DNA of 64,000 nucleotides from Ophiura sarsii (GCA_035610835.1 CM069454.1:60804580-60868579), one strand, 5' to 3'. Shown: positions 10,527 to 24,420, counted from the stretch's first letter. Notes: a model not told the origin generated them from the sequence alone. Translations and numbers: made by a program.

Positions 10527-10919
10527 GGAATTATTATTATATAACCCGAAACTCAAACATCCACAACTCACCATTTATTACAAAAAACTTTTCAATAACA
10601 TGCTAATAGGGTGGAATTATTATTATACGACCCGAAACTCAAACATCCACAACTCACCCCACAACAATTGGAGATTAATCTATTTAGTCAAACAAGATAA
10701 GCTTTTATGTTTCTCTGTTTGGAGAATAATAACATCTCTCTGATTGAATCATCGACTAAACAAGTATAGCTTTGACTCCATCACAGACTGCGGGTACTGT
10801 TAAAATAAACTGCATAGGTACATGTAATTTACAAAGACTACAAGTACAAACATGGCGGCCTCCACTTATGTCTAGAAAGACCTAAATGTGCAAATGTTCA
10901 ATAACATGCTAATAGGGTG
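10527..10919 (+). repeat. local direct repeats
   Basis: The segment starting 'ggaattattattata' and including 'cccgaaactcaaacatccac' occurs at 10527-10572 and 10612-10657, an 85-bp step. Separately, 'ttcaataacatgctaatagg' occurs at about 10591 and 10897. Confidence 0.7.
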
Positions 10920-11002
10920 ACTTATGTCGGATATCCGACAAATTATTTCCAAAATTTGATTTTGAAGTAATTAGGAAACATTTTGCTCTACAACTTTGAA
11001 GA

Positions 11003-11143
11003 TAGGAATAATTTAGATACCTTTTTCGAACCATGTTGTTCGAGCTCCGAAGCTTTTGAGGTCATCACAACCCTTCATTCAGCGTAGTGTTAAAGCTACG
11101 GAGCTCAAACAACATGGTTAAAAAAGGTATCTAAATTATTCCT
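11003..11143. repeat. inverted repeat, arms about 46 bp
   Basis: 'ataggaataatttagatacc' at 11003 is complementary to the end of the block, and complementarity continues through 'aaccatgttgtt.gagctccg'. The spacer is about 50 bp. It may be a worn foldback element. No flanking duplication is clear. Confidence 0.65.
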
Positions 11144-11282
11144 AAAATCATGATCGAACCCATCAGTCTTTATGCTTCTATAACTTCATCTATATCCTGT
11201 TTCCTAAAAGTGATTTTCTTCAATTGATTAACCCTAACCTCCTAACCACATTTTCCAAGGGATTTTTTTCATAGACAAAAAC

Positions 11283-11345
11283 GCGGACAAAAAGAGTGGC
11301 GCCGGGGCTTGAACCCACAACCTCTCGGTTACGGGGGCCAACCAT
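11283..11345 (-). mobile_element. tRNA-like SINE fragment
   Basis: The minus strand carries 'gtgggttcaagccccgg', a B-box and T-stem-like sequence, after 'cgagaggtt'. It resembles the 3' half of a tRNA-derived SINE head. Ends cannot be set. Confidence 0.4.
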
Positions 11346-13874
11346 ACTTGGGCGGGTATATTCGCCCAACTTTGTAGCCTGGGGCCATTATTTCATCAAA
11401 AAAGTGCCACGTCTACGTCAGCTGGCACAGGCAGACTTTACCGTGGACATTTGTAGCATTGGTACTGGTTAGGGTTAATGGAGTTTATCATGAATATACT
11501 TTCTTTATATAGTTTGTTTTTGTAGCTTGTCGTGAACGTGTACGTGTAGAGAGTTAAAATCAAGGTTACACCGTAACGTGCTTTTAAGGTAAATATTTAT
11601 TTCACATTCTTGATGCTGTCTGATCAAGTTGCCAAGACAACGAAGCTGTTATTGCCAAATTATCAGTGATTTAAGGATTTAAAAGTAAGATTTGAAAAGC
11701 AAACGTCTTATATATTACAAAAGGATCATCCACAGGGATTTAGATAACACTAACTTCCTGTGTCGAAACGAAGCATTAACACAATATATTTAACTTATTT
11801 ATACACGATCCTGTTTTATTCGCTGTATGGTCAGTACTGGTGTTATATATCTTTGTATATATTTGTAATGCATGCGAAGGTTAATTCCACAGAGAGGTGA
11901 TATTCCATCCGCTATTTGGAATTCATTAGACCGATTGTTTAACTAACGCTAAAAGTGCACTTAAGGTCCCAGATTCTGGACTGTACTAGTCAATCGCCCA
12001 ATACTGGAACAGAATCGCTCGATACTTGTACAAAGTCAGTGTTCCAGTATCGGACGGTATACAATGTTCCGGTATATCGGGCGATACTGGAACATAATTA
12101 TTTACCAGTATCGTTCCTCCCCAGCGTCCTTGAAGGACTAAATGTGAATACTTTCATTTCGGTTCTGATTTTGTCAATCAGTGTAATGTGCACGTAGATC
12201 CCGCCTTGATATTTGCATTACATATACAGACATGTACAGTTGGGTTCTGGATGCTATTGTAAAAACAATTTTGAGTAAATGCTGAATCTTAACACTCTCA
12301 CCATATCAAAATTGTGAAAGAGGAAAACATTGTCAACATGTTTTCAGAAAAACCGCAGAATCTCAACTTCAGCAAATGTGACAATATATCAGCCATGGGT
12401 GGATTGAAATTATTGCTCGCAAATGCTTCGAGGTCTCTTCTTCACAGCGAGATACCGCGAGCTGCTGTGGAAAATATGACCTCTTTTGAAGTTATGTGAC
12501 CATGTTTGGCATAAAACTCGATTTCAATGATGCAAGTAATATGCTGTGTCCTTTTTTTTAAATTTCCGCTAAAGATATAAATAGTTATCAATTGTTGGGG
12601 ATGTTTTATGAAGTAATATTTGAATGGTGTGAAAAAAATTGCTTTAGTGATTTATATCACACTACCTTTAAGACGGCAGTCTTGATGTTTGGGGAAGTTT
12701 TATCAATAGAAGTACGCTGAAAATGTAAAACCGGTTTTCTTTTTAATTTATTTTCATGCCCGTGAGGTGAGGGTCTTTCTGACAGGTTGTCACCGATTTC
12801 AATAATGTCATGCCATATCGGAAAAGATACATTTTGATGAAAGTAAAAGGTTTTTTAACATTTTTTTTCCAAACACGGTATTAATCCTTTTGGCACACCC
12901 TATAGATGGAAATGTTAACATGTGAAGACTATCATCTGACATTATCAATTAAAAATGTTTCAGGAGAGAGAACCTGGAAGACGAACGCGAAGGCAACAAC
13001 GAAGAAACCAACGACGACCAATAACAAAAACTACGATGTCGGCGGCGACGACGACGATGATTATGATGAGATTATGACAATATTCTACTACAGTACTAGT
13101 CATTAGCAACCTGATGATCGCCCTCAATGCGTGAAACCCAGTGTAGCAGTAATGCTAGAATTATAGCGTGATTAATATAAATATTTTTCTTTACAACACG
13201 TGGAAAACCGCACATTTGACCAACCAAAGGCAAGAAATGTGTTCAAAAAGAATTGATCACGGCATTTTTTGTTAGAGTTTGACACGTAGGCTAAATAAAG
13301 AACTTGAATACTAAGCTTTCGAATTAAGGGGTGACAAAAATTAAAATCGATTTTTATGTCATTTTTAAAATAATAAAAATTCCTTTAAAAAGGAATGGGC
13401 GCTCAAATGAACATGCTTCATTTGATTAATTACAATATATTTAAATAATAAATCTAGATAGGACTTTTTGATTAATTACAAATTATATTAAATATAATAA
13501 TTTGGTCCTGAAGAAGTCAGAGCTAATCCTTAGCTTAAACTTGTCCGCCGGCGTACCCGTTAAGCTCTATACTCTATTTGGCTTCCTCTGGACAGTGGCG
13601 TAACTTACCAGACGCAGCTTGTACGCACGCGTATGTATATTCCGCCTTTCAACGCTCATGTGTATACGCCAGCGCCGCGAGTGTTATGTAGTGCAATTAG
13701 TAGAATACGCGGTTAGTCACTGTCTCGTGATGGCCAAATAGACTATAGATAGGATGTTTACATTATTTATATATTTATGTATTATATATTCTTTAACTAT
13801 TTCTATAAATGACTTGTTAATCCAATTGAAGGATTATCTAATTAACGTATGCATTTATGATTTCATTTAGTATT
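11346..13874. other. no gene; scattered short repeats
   Basis: A block at about 11945-12100 holds several copies of 'atactggaac' or its complement. Its start ('ggtcccag...ctgtacta') is inverted relative to 15415-15480. The ORF at 12906-13106 is low-complexity (Thr/Asn/Asp-rich). The palindrome 'attcctttaaaaaggaat' is at 13378-13395. Nothing else is recognisable. Confidence 0.45.
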
Positions 13875-13875
13875 G

Positions 13876-16213
<2,338 letters not shown>

Positions 16214-17149
16214 ATGGCACACTGCGATGATAATATAACCGAGGCCGATTTGTCATTACACAAGTACACCCCATCGTCAAGGACATTTGTGACTATCTTT
16301 GTACCCATTCTAGCAACAATAGGTTTTGTAAGTAACGGTGCGTTCATAGTTGTCGTGTATCGCGTCAAATTCATGCGGAGCATTACCAACATATACCTAG
16401 TGAATCTAGCCATAGCTGACTGCTCCCTACTACTGGCTGCGTTGACGCAATACGTTGGCGACTACTTCGTATCACCAGTTTATGATCTTCGCTTCTCGTT
16501 CTATACTTCTTTTGGATGTTCAGTCCCGAACTTTCTGATCTATCTCTGCTACTATGCGTCGCTCTGGACCGTTACATTGGTTAGCATCGAGAGGTATTTG
16601 GCCATATGTCATACATTCTGGCATCGTGTCGTAAGCAACACCAGCCGAGCCTTCCGTATGGTGATACTAGTCTGGGGCGTTTCGTTACTCTTCGCGAGCT
16701 TATCAGCCCCTTATACGCCGATAACACTTTGTGCACTCTTCGTAAATGACACATCACTAGTGACCACCGAGATTGTCTATTGTGAATTCTCATGTGACTG
16801 GTGTGCGGAAGCGTTATTCATGACAGACGTGATTCAGTTCCTAGTGGCGTTGATCATCAATGTTGTTATGTATGGACTGATAATCTTTCATCTGAGTAGA
16901 ACCACAATTACGACAGCGGAAGCTAATCCAACGCAGAATTACAACAGAGCGACTCAAACGCGTAACGCGGTTGCAAAGATGCTGATCATCAATGGCGTAT
17001 TGTTTTTCATTTGCTTGTTTCCATTCTCGCTCGTCAACATTGAACTCATAGCCAATCGATTTGGCGCGGTTATATTCAGTAAGACGTTTGTGGATCTTCT
17101 GAGTTGGGTTGGAAGGGTGCTACTTCTTATTAACAGTCTCTGCCTCTAA
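16214..17149 (+). pseudogene. class A GPCR, disrupted before NPxxY by a TTAA palindrome
   Basis: This open frame encodes a rhodopsin-family seven-helix receptor of the plasma membrane. It has an N-glycosylation site at N7; TM1 with G40-N41 at 1.49-1.50 and N41 in 'VSNGAFIVVVY'; TM2 'LVNLAIAD' with D69; Cys102 before TM3; ERY (126-128) in place of DRY; TM6 'FFICLFPF'; and TM7 ending 'LLLINS'. The frame then meets TAA at 17147, before the expected NPxxY, because a palindromic element is inserted at the TTAA of 17130-17133. The lost end is at 19256-19403. Without the element the receptor would be 355 residues, a normal length. It looks like a peptide-type class A receptor; I cannot name the ligand. 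The frame is otherwise intact, so the insertion may be recent or polymorphic. Confidence 0.9.
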
Positions 17150-19251
17150 GGGCGTACCATGTGGTGATTCATGGGTCCTCAGATCAACTTTTAAAAAAAA
17201 ATAGTGATACATTACCATAACATTATACTACTGCCAAATTTTAAAATTCCTAAAAGTTTTGGTTCGGTCGTAAAAAATCACCGAAATGTCAGGAACAAAT
17301 CCCAGTAAAATGATTACTACGTTGCCTATAAGTATAACTATGCGCACCATGCACATCCCAACGAAAGGAAAACATATTTTGAAACCTCCAGTTGGGTACA
17401 CAACAAAAGTGAAACAAAATCATTGGGATCTCGTTGGCGCGTCACATTACCCTGACCTTGAAACCGTGACGAACAGCGTCGTTAGCAGTTTTCAAGCCCT
17501 TATAGTTTGGCGCGCCAATGAGATCCCATTACATAAACAAGTTCATATGGAAGAACTCAGAGCCTTTAACAAATTCAAAAGTAAAAATTGTTGGGATCTC
17601 GTTGGCGCATGGAGATAATCCAGGTCAAAGGTCAAGTTTTACCATTTTGAGCCATTTTCACACCTCCGTAAATCCGTGCGCCATCTTTAAAACACCTTGG
17701 AAATGACATCTACTTGCAAAGATGGTTTACCTTGAATAAAAAATGAAGAAACTGGTTTGGGATCTCAGAGATTTTTTTTTTAATGATTTTTTACAAATTT
17801 GCTTAAGAGCAACTTGCACTGCATGCGAGTCAGTAATAGCAATTTGTGCATTGTCCAAGTTCTTATAAATCAGTGCGCCAACAAGATCCCATCAACTTTT
17901 TGATTTATTTGCTTAGTTTGGCCACCATTCAATAGAAAAAACTTTGGGATTTTGATGGCGGTTAATTCTACATGATCGCAAAGTTGAGGTGTCATCAGCT
18001 TTATTCTCGAGCCTTTTTGGGCCATTTATCAGATTATCAGAATATCAGATTCCTTTGGTGAATTTTGACATGTCATATAGGACATTGTTTTTCATGCATT
18101 TTAAACCATTCTCAACCCATCAACATTAATCTGTTGCATGATGTTTCATAAATTGCATATTATGTCTTCAGAATTCAACAACCCTGTCGAATTCGGAAGA
18201 CATGACTTACATATTTTGAAATCGACATTACAGACTAACATAGATGTGTTCAGAATAGTCTAAAATGCATAGAAATCAATGTCCTATATGACATGTCAAA
18301 ATTCACCAAAGTAATCTGATATCCTGGGACTTGGTCTGAAATGGCTCAAAAAGGCTTGAGAATAAAGCTGATGACACCTCAATTTTGCGCTCATTTAGAA
18401 TTCACCGCCATCAAAATCCCAAAGTTTTTTCTAGTGGTATCTATTGAATGGTGGCCAAACTAAGCATATAAATCAAAAAGTTAATGGGATCTAGTTGGCG
18501 CACTGATTTATAAGAGCTTGAACAATGTATGTGGGGCTATTACTGACTCGCATGCACTGTAAGTTGACCTTAAGCAAATTTTTAAAAATCGTTTTAAAAA
18601 AAAATCTTAAAGATCCCAAGCTGGAATCTTCATTTTTGATTTAAGGTAAACCATCTTTGCAACTGGAGATCATTTCCAAGGTGTTTTAAAGATGGCGCAC
18701 AGATGTACGGAGGTGCAAAAATGGCTCAAAATAGTAACATTTGACCTTTGACCTTGATTATCTCCATGCGCCAACGAGATCCCAACAATGTTTCCTTTTG
18801 AATTTGTTAAAGACTCCGAGTTCTTTCATATGCACTTGTTTATTGAATGGGATCTTGTTGGCGCATCGAATTATAAGGTCTTGAAACTGCATAAGAGCGC
18901 TGTTCGTCAAGGGTTCAAGGTCAGCGTAATATGACACGCCAACGAGATCCCAACGATTTTGTTTCACTTTTGTTATGTACCTAACTGGAGGTTTCAAAAT
19001 ATGTTTTCCATTCGTTGGGATGTACTTAGCGCGCATAGATATACTTATGGGGAACGTAGTAATCGTTTTACTGGGTTTTTTCCCTGAAATTTCAGTGATT
19101 TTTAACGACCGAACCAAAAATGTTAGGAATTTTAAAATTTGGCTATGGTATAATGGTATGGTTATGTATCACTGATTTTTTTATAAAGTTGATCTGAGGA
19201 CCCATGAATCACAACACCCCCAAAATGGTACACTCTTACAGGCACAGACTG
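17134..19251. mobile_element. 2.1-kb palindromic foldback element at TTAA inside the GPCR
   Basis: TTAA flanks it at 17130-17133 and 19252-19255. The left end cagtctctgcctctaag and the right end cttacaggcacagactg are inverted copies with two mismatches. Inverted similarity continues inward for about 1 kb per arm and meets near 18170-18195 ('gaattc...gaattc'). Each arm carries four copies of gcgccaacgagatccc-like 16-mers in mixed orientation: 17425, 17512, 17593 and 17875, then 18486, 18768, 18849 and 18936. Open frames at 17286-17618 (+) and 18758-19117 (-) are mirror images of one another and match no family I know. TTAA use and precise boundaries suggest a piggyBac-like non-autonomous foldback. 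Confidence 0.9.
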
Positions 19252-19255
19252 TTAA

Positions 19256-19403
19256 CTCTGTTACCAACCCGTTCGTTTACAACGCGAGTAACCCACGCTA
19301 CAGATTAGCGTTTAAACAAGCATTCATCTGCTGTACGAAAGACAGCTATAAATCAATTTCCGTTAAGACGACCACCAATTATTCACAAGTTACGAAGGTG
19401 TAG
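19256..19403 (+). pseudogene. GPCR C-terminal remnant: NPxxY, helix 8 and tail
   Basis: The first 48 codons after the TTAA encode 'SVTNPFVYN', the NPxxY motif of TM7. An amphipathic 'RYRLAFKQAFICC' helix 8 with a Cys-Cys pair that could be palmitoylated follows, and then a Ser/Thr-rich tail ending at TAG 19401-19403. The frame joins the upstream receptor exactly when one TTAA is kept. That phase and motif continuity show it is the severed end of the receptor starting at 16214, not a separate gene. Confidence 0.92.
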
Positions 19404-20200
19404 AAGAATGTAAATGTTCATGAACTTGATCGGTTCTGACTAAATAGGAGCAAATGCTGAGTAGGATAGCTTTAAGTTGTTTACCCAGGCGGCGAACTCG
19501 TTCGAACCTTTTTACTTGTTATAATTGCCATTGTTAAATCATGCCTAGATATCCATATACGTGACTTCGTGAATACTACTGGTATTTTGTTTCTTGCAAT
19601 CCACGTACATTGACTACAGGTGTGAAAAACACGTTTAAATATGTGGTGATTTGATGTTCTAATTTGTCAAGTGTTTGAATTCGTAACTTTAAATATTTTT
19701 CGTTCACCATTTCTTTTATGGATAACTTATGTGGCAAGATTAGAGGGTCGTTGACATTTTACGGTCAAATAAAGAAAAAGGGATACATTTGCGGGCGAGT
19801 TTTGAATATAAACGAATGGAATAACCGATAATACTAATACAAATGCAATTTTATTTTATTATAATTTAAAGCTATTATTTGTAAATATTTGGGCCGATTT
19901 AATTCGCTTAACTTGTTTTGAAAACAAAGGAGTATCTGAAACCATACTTTTTTGTCATATGTTTTCCATTTTCAAAACGAGGGAATTGATTTGCACGAGA
20001 CTTTCACGATAAATTAGTAATTTACTATACTGCTTTAATTTGTCAATGTGTTTTTTTTATTTTTAGAAATGCATTTTTTTTTAAATGTTTGAGATATCTG
20101 AGAAGTATGTTTGCACGTATATTTACAGACAATCTTTTGTTTTGAAAACGAGCGGACCAAATCAGATCATCATCATCATCGGTCGTCCTTGGACGGAACA
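19404..20200. other. no gene recognised
   Basis: This AT-rich DNA follows the GPCR stop. An AATAAA-like sequence occurs at about 19768 but nothing ties it to the receptor. Confidence 0.4.
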
Positions 20201-20278
20201 ATGGATGCAGCTTTAGTTGCTTCCATCATTCTTTCTTGGGTATTTTTTTACTCCATTGGTGCGCCACGCCTAGTGGAG
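20201..20278 (+). CDS. candidate first exon with signal-peptide-like product
   Basis: ATG at 20201 sits in a fair start context (acaATGg). It opens 26 codons reading 'MDAALVASIILSWVFFYS' and on to 'IGAPRLVE', a hydrophobic signal-peptide-like segment. These end exactly at a strong donor-like gag|gtatgt (20276-20283). Inference only: this could be the first coding exon of a secreted or membrane protein. No partner exon is identified and the downstream flank is a SINE, so chance is likely too. Confidence 0.2.
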
Positions 20279-20325
20279 GTATGTATAGGAATACATAGTG
20301 TGTGTGTGTGTACAAATACAGACTC

Positions 20326-20540
20326 GGGATGATCCCCTACTCTTTACGAAAGAGTCTGTAACCTTTTTAACGTGCTCGGGGATAGCTCTTCCGATGCATG
20401 GGACCATCATTTATACGTGACTTCCGAACCACGAGGCAATTGAGACTAAGGATGCACACATGTTGGCTGTAGCGGGGCTAGAACTCACAACCGTTGTATT
20501 GTGAGTCCTGCGTGCTATCCACTAGACCACACATGCTCTC
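20326..20540 (-). mobile_element. tRNA-derived SINE
   Basis: The minus strand begins with 'tgtggtctagtggatagcac' (A-box-like), followed after about 30 bases by 'gttgtgagttctagcccc' (B-box-like). A unique body of about 150 bases down to 20326 follows. Spacing and order match a tRNA-derived SINE head. It differs from the SINE at 8103-8420. Confidence 0.6.
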
Positions 20541-20734
20541 CAAATCAGATATCAATCGTATAATGTCAGCAAATATACGCCCTGCAAAGGGACATTAATA
20601 CCATACTTCTTATGTACGATAAATGGCGAATGATATATTTTTATAGAAGAAAATAGCGACATGGATACGTAACAAGATTACTGGAGAAGACCGGTCATAT
20701 AAATTGTATCATGGGTTAGGGCCATCGGAATTTG

Positions 20735-21640
20735 TGTACGTTTATGCTGGAGATGGAAAACCTTCACTAATATATCCCGGCATGGTTATCCCGGAAATGG
20801 AAACCCTACACGGATATCCTCAGATTCTTGCACCACGGCTACGCCGGGAAAGGAAAACGTACATACGCTGATATATCCCTATATCCATTTACGGTTACGC
20901 TTGAGAGCGAACACTTACATTGATATATTCAGCGTTCGAAATAAGTGGTTGTCCGATTGCACGAGACAACCAAATTTAGCCACGGAAAACCAAAATGCAA
21001 TTTTGCAGTTGTCCGTCGGAAAACCAAAAATCTTGCTAGAAGTTAATACATGAATCTAAATATTTCACAGAACCGTCAATGAAACAAAATTAACAGCTAA
21101 ATACTAAGTATCAGGGGTTTCAGTGTGGCAAAGTTGGCAAATATCCATATAATCATCGACATTCATCGTACTTCCATGATCTAATTTGGGACTTTCTGAA
21201 CATGCTATACGAATGGTAGTCATAAGTTAAACCATTCAATCAAATAATAACATAAAATACTGACTAACTAAACAAAAACTAAAAAATGTGGCGGACAACT
21301 AACATTTCCTACTAGGTTGTCCGCTGGACAACCAGTTTTTTTCTTTATTCGGACACTGGATATATTCCCATATTAATTTACGCATCAAATATATTCCCAT
21401 ATTGTTACATGTTTACGCCGGAGAGGGAAAATGTACACTCGTATATCCCCATATCCTAGCGCTGTAACGCCGGAAAACTAGCGCTGTAACGCCGGAAAAG
21501 AAAACGTACACTGATATATCACCCACATGCTTGCACGGTTATGCTGGAGAGGGAAAGAAATCGTATCCCCATTTTATACTTATACGGTTATACTAGAAAG
21601 GGAAGCTGTACATTGATATCCCCATAACATTTACGCATCG
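20735..21640 (+). repeat. degenerate minisatellite, split by a hAT MITE
   Basis: Imperfect units of roughly 60-75 bp share 'tatatccccatat', 'acggttacgctggagaggga' and 'aaaacgtacactgatatatc'-like segments. They occur before 20929 and again after 21367. The MITE at 20930-21358 was inserted into the array. Confidence 0.65.
20930..21358. mobile_element. hAT-type MITE, second copy of the 1986-2225 family
   Basis: The termini CAGCGTTCGAAATAAG and CTTTATTCGGACACTG are inverted copies with mismatches. The 8-bp duplication 'gatatatt' is at 20922-20929 and 21359-21366. The interior aligns with 1986-2225 but carries extra sequence of roughly 200 bp (about 21070-21290). Its internal palindrome reads ggttgtccgctggacaacc, where the first copy has ggttgcccggcgggcaacc. 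Confidence 0.88.
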
Positions 21641-21865
21641 AATAAACCCTATTAAAGAACAAGGAACTATTGAATGAATGTTAATAATGGCTCTTAATCA
21701 CGAGAAATATACGGGTAACATATTATAATTAAGGTCAAATTTAATGGTTTGAATCGACATACCCCACTAAGAAGTGTTCTACTTATCCTTTACTGTCATA
21801 TTAATCATCAGAATCAGTAGTTCACATTTGATTGGGGATATTTCTTTGTTTTGATGACAACGACG

Positions 21866-22118
21866 TTAACACTTTCCACGCGGCTATTATTCTTACCATA
21901 CACAAAACAGATTTTTCAGAAACATTTCATAATTTTCATAGTCTATCTCAAGAATTACTGACTCAATACTCAATACTAGGCATGTTTGTATTTATGCAAT
22001 GCATTTCTCTTGGGGATTCTAAATATGGTTATGAAATTCAATAATTTTGACATTTTTAAAACATTTGGTGACATTTTGGAATGTCGTCTGCAGCCGCCTG
22101 CCGCGTGGAAAATGTTAA
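21866..22118 (+). mobile_element. TTAA MITE, full-length copy (253 bp)
   Basis: It starts ttaacactttccacgcgg and ends ccgcgtggaaaatgttaa, with TTAA at both edges. The interior includes 'caaaacagatttttcaga', 'actaggcatgtttgta' and 'gacattttggaatgtcgtct', shared with the copies at 27312, 27661, 30069, 30605 and 34697. No gene. Confidence 0.85.
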
Positions 22119-22299
22119 ATATCGCACTACTGGTCACAAAGCAACACATACAATAAAAGCAGATATTCTATGCTGAATGGCTCCAGTAGTAGTGGAAATA
22201 CTTGAACTAGTTCTCTGTCGGGATTAATTCGTCCTTAAATCCATTTTGGTGTAAATAATGTCTAACAATTGAAGAATAGATAAAAATGTATTAGGGGCT

Positions 22300-22470
22300 G
22301 TGAAGCCTCACAATATGAAATTTATCAAGCGCTGTAACTTTTGAACTATTAATATGATGTACCTAAAAGTATACATGTTTGGAAAGCAAATCAGTCGGAG
22401 AATCCATTTATTGGTGTATCAAATTTCACCAAAAAAAATGCTGATTTTTAAATTTTGGACCAAAAAGTCA
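22300..22470 (-). repeat. dispersed repeat family, minus-strand copy
   Basis: This is the complement of the family at 3787-4230 and 45965-46175: 'aaaatgctgatttttaa', 'cggagaatccattta', 'agtatacat'. Confidence 0.5.
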
Positions 22471-23627
22471 ATCTATAAGAACAATACTTGTTTCATAAAA
22501 GTGGGCTGAACTTGTGGGTATGGGCTTGCAGGCAATAAGTTAAGCTTATTATTAAAAACAGAATTTAGTAATGTACGAAATCTTTAGGGTATACATAAAA
22601 TTGATGGCTATACAGGGGAGTTAATGTATAACCAGGCCCGTAAGCAGGATTTTTTTAGGGGGTGTGGGGGGGGGGGGGACTGTTTTTTTCCCGGAAAAGG
22701 TACATTGGTACCCAACAAATCGTAAAATGGTGCCCCAATTGTTTACTCAGTCAGATCAGAAAATCTGAGAGCTGGGGGGGGGGGGGGGGGGGGGGAGGGG
22801 TATTGCTCCAGTATATTTCATGTTTATTACTTCTATTATATTATATTATATTAAGTATAAAGTATATTACTTCTATGACGGACATTAGTGTAAAAGTCTC
22901 TATGCGCCCAATGTATATGGCCACGCAAGGGCGAACAGAAGACCTTTATATGTATTGCCCCAATTGTATTTGCTGGGAACTGTTAGTTTGTTGATTAATT
23001 CATGAAGGGTCAGCACGAGTTTATGCTTATATGGTCGTGAGGAACGTGTGATTCCGAGAAAAACACAAAACAGTGATTTTTGTTCAATATTTTTTTCACT
23101 TTTGGGCACTTTTTAGTCAAAATTTCAAATTGTATTAGATTAGGGTCAAAAATTAGAAATCTGTTCCTAAGTTATTGTCTTTATATCATAATAAAGCGAT
23201 TTGGGCATTCTTTACTCACAATTCTTTTTGTTAGCTTTGTTCAACAAATTTGGGTCAAAAAAGGGATTTCAGGTAGCTTTGGTTAATTGGTCATATCTCA
23301 GGATTGACAAAACCAAATCAGATGGAATAAACGGCATCTGAAATCCAAGCGTTGTGTCGATCAATATGTAATAAAATGTTACATCAAATGTTAGAACTTG
23401 GGTAATAAGTTGGGTAAACACATGCACGATATACAAGCAGAGCTACAGCCAATTGTCAAAAGTTGTGGTAAAACCAAGGGCGATCTGGAGTGAAACAAAG
23501 TCATTCTGGTCGAGAGTAAAAGTGTAGTTTTTCAAACGAGACAATATTCATCAATTATTGTTTTGAACCTTTTAGTATATCCGTTTTACTATATTCATCA
23601 TTTGTCTCTCTCTTATACTGAGGTTAG
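22471..23627. other. no gene; G-rich block 22655-22800
   Basis: G runs of 13 (22666-22678) and 22 (22774-22795) bases lie within a block opening 'accaggcccgtaagcaggat', which looks like a worn element. No termini could be fixed. Open frames here are artefacts of the G runs or lack domains. Confidence 0.4.
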
Positions 23628-24335
23628 TTGCCTGTAAAGTTTGAGCCCAAGTCTGACAGGTTAAAGGTATATTATGTGATCTTTCCAGGGAACGCCCTCA
23701 ACATCGAAAAAAAAATTGAAAGCAGATTTTCTTGCAGATTTACATTTCTGATCATAAATCATGCATACATTCCAAGTTACAGGGCGATACGATTCTTAAT
23801 TACTTCAAAATCATGGTCTTAGAGTGAAAATAAACTGTCGGGATTCCGACAGTTTATATTTTTCACTCTAAATTGACTCTAAAACCATGATTTTGAGGTA
23901 ATTAGGAATCGTATCGCTCTGTAACTTGGAATGTATGTATGATTTATGATCGGAAATGTAAACCTGCAAGAAAATCTACTTTGTAAAAAAAATCTTGAAT
24001 AGAGGGCGCTCTCTAGAAAAGATCACATAATATGCCTTTAAACTGGCCATGACGCTAGCATTAGTAAGTTCCACCCAAGAATTACATCCATCCAACACCA
24101 TTGACCGCATGCTGGGGGACCTAGAGTGTGGCAGTGCGCACGCGCTGCAGTATTGGCACATGACTTGGCACACTTTGTGACTTTTAGCCAGATTTGGGCT
24201 AGTTTTAAAACTAAAATCAGCACTTCGGATAATATAATGTGATTTTTTTTTCTCGAATTTATTTTTTATTTTTAAAAGAAAATATGATATAGCACTACTT
24301 CATTCATCATTTGACTCTCTCTTATATACTGAAGT
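23628..24335 (-). repeat. dispersed repeat copy interrupted by a TTAA foldback
   Basis: The pieces 23628-23660 and 24043-24335 together are the complement of the repeat at 36425-36780, which is uninterrupted. The shared blocks include 'gaccgcatgctggg', 'gttccacccaagaattac' and 'ttgggctagttttaaaac'. The function of the family is unknown. Confidence 0.75.
23661..24041. mobile_element. TTAA foldback, 381 bp, TTAAAGG ends
   Basis: The left end TTAAAGGTATATTATGTGAT (23661) mirrors the right end atcacataatatgccTTTAA. The arms of about 170 bp read as inverted copies around a central 'ctgtcgggattccgacag' hairpin (about 23836). The paralog at about 36740-36755 is unoccupied (TTGA in place of TTAA), which fixes the insertion at TTAA. 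A partial relative ends near 24420 ('gatcgcataatatgacttta'). Confidence 0.85.
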
Positions 24336-24420
24336 TCGACTGTTCAACCATCAGGATTCAGGAGCTACATTCAAAGATAGAAGGCGTTCCATTAGAAAGA
24401 TCGCATAATATGACTTTAAT

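Noticed and set aside
12906..13106. Acidic/Thr-rich small protein
   Set aside because: Low-complexity frame beside an ambiguous acceptor; no supporting context.
16581..16793. Minus-strand frame inside the GPCR
   Set aside because: Shadow of the receptor coding strand.
17286..19117. Two similar proteins encoded on opposite strands (17286-17618 and 18758-19117)
   Set aside because: They are mirror copies made by the palindrome arms, with no domain and no start evidence.
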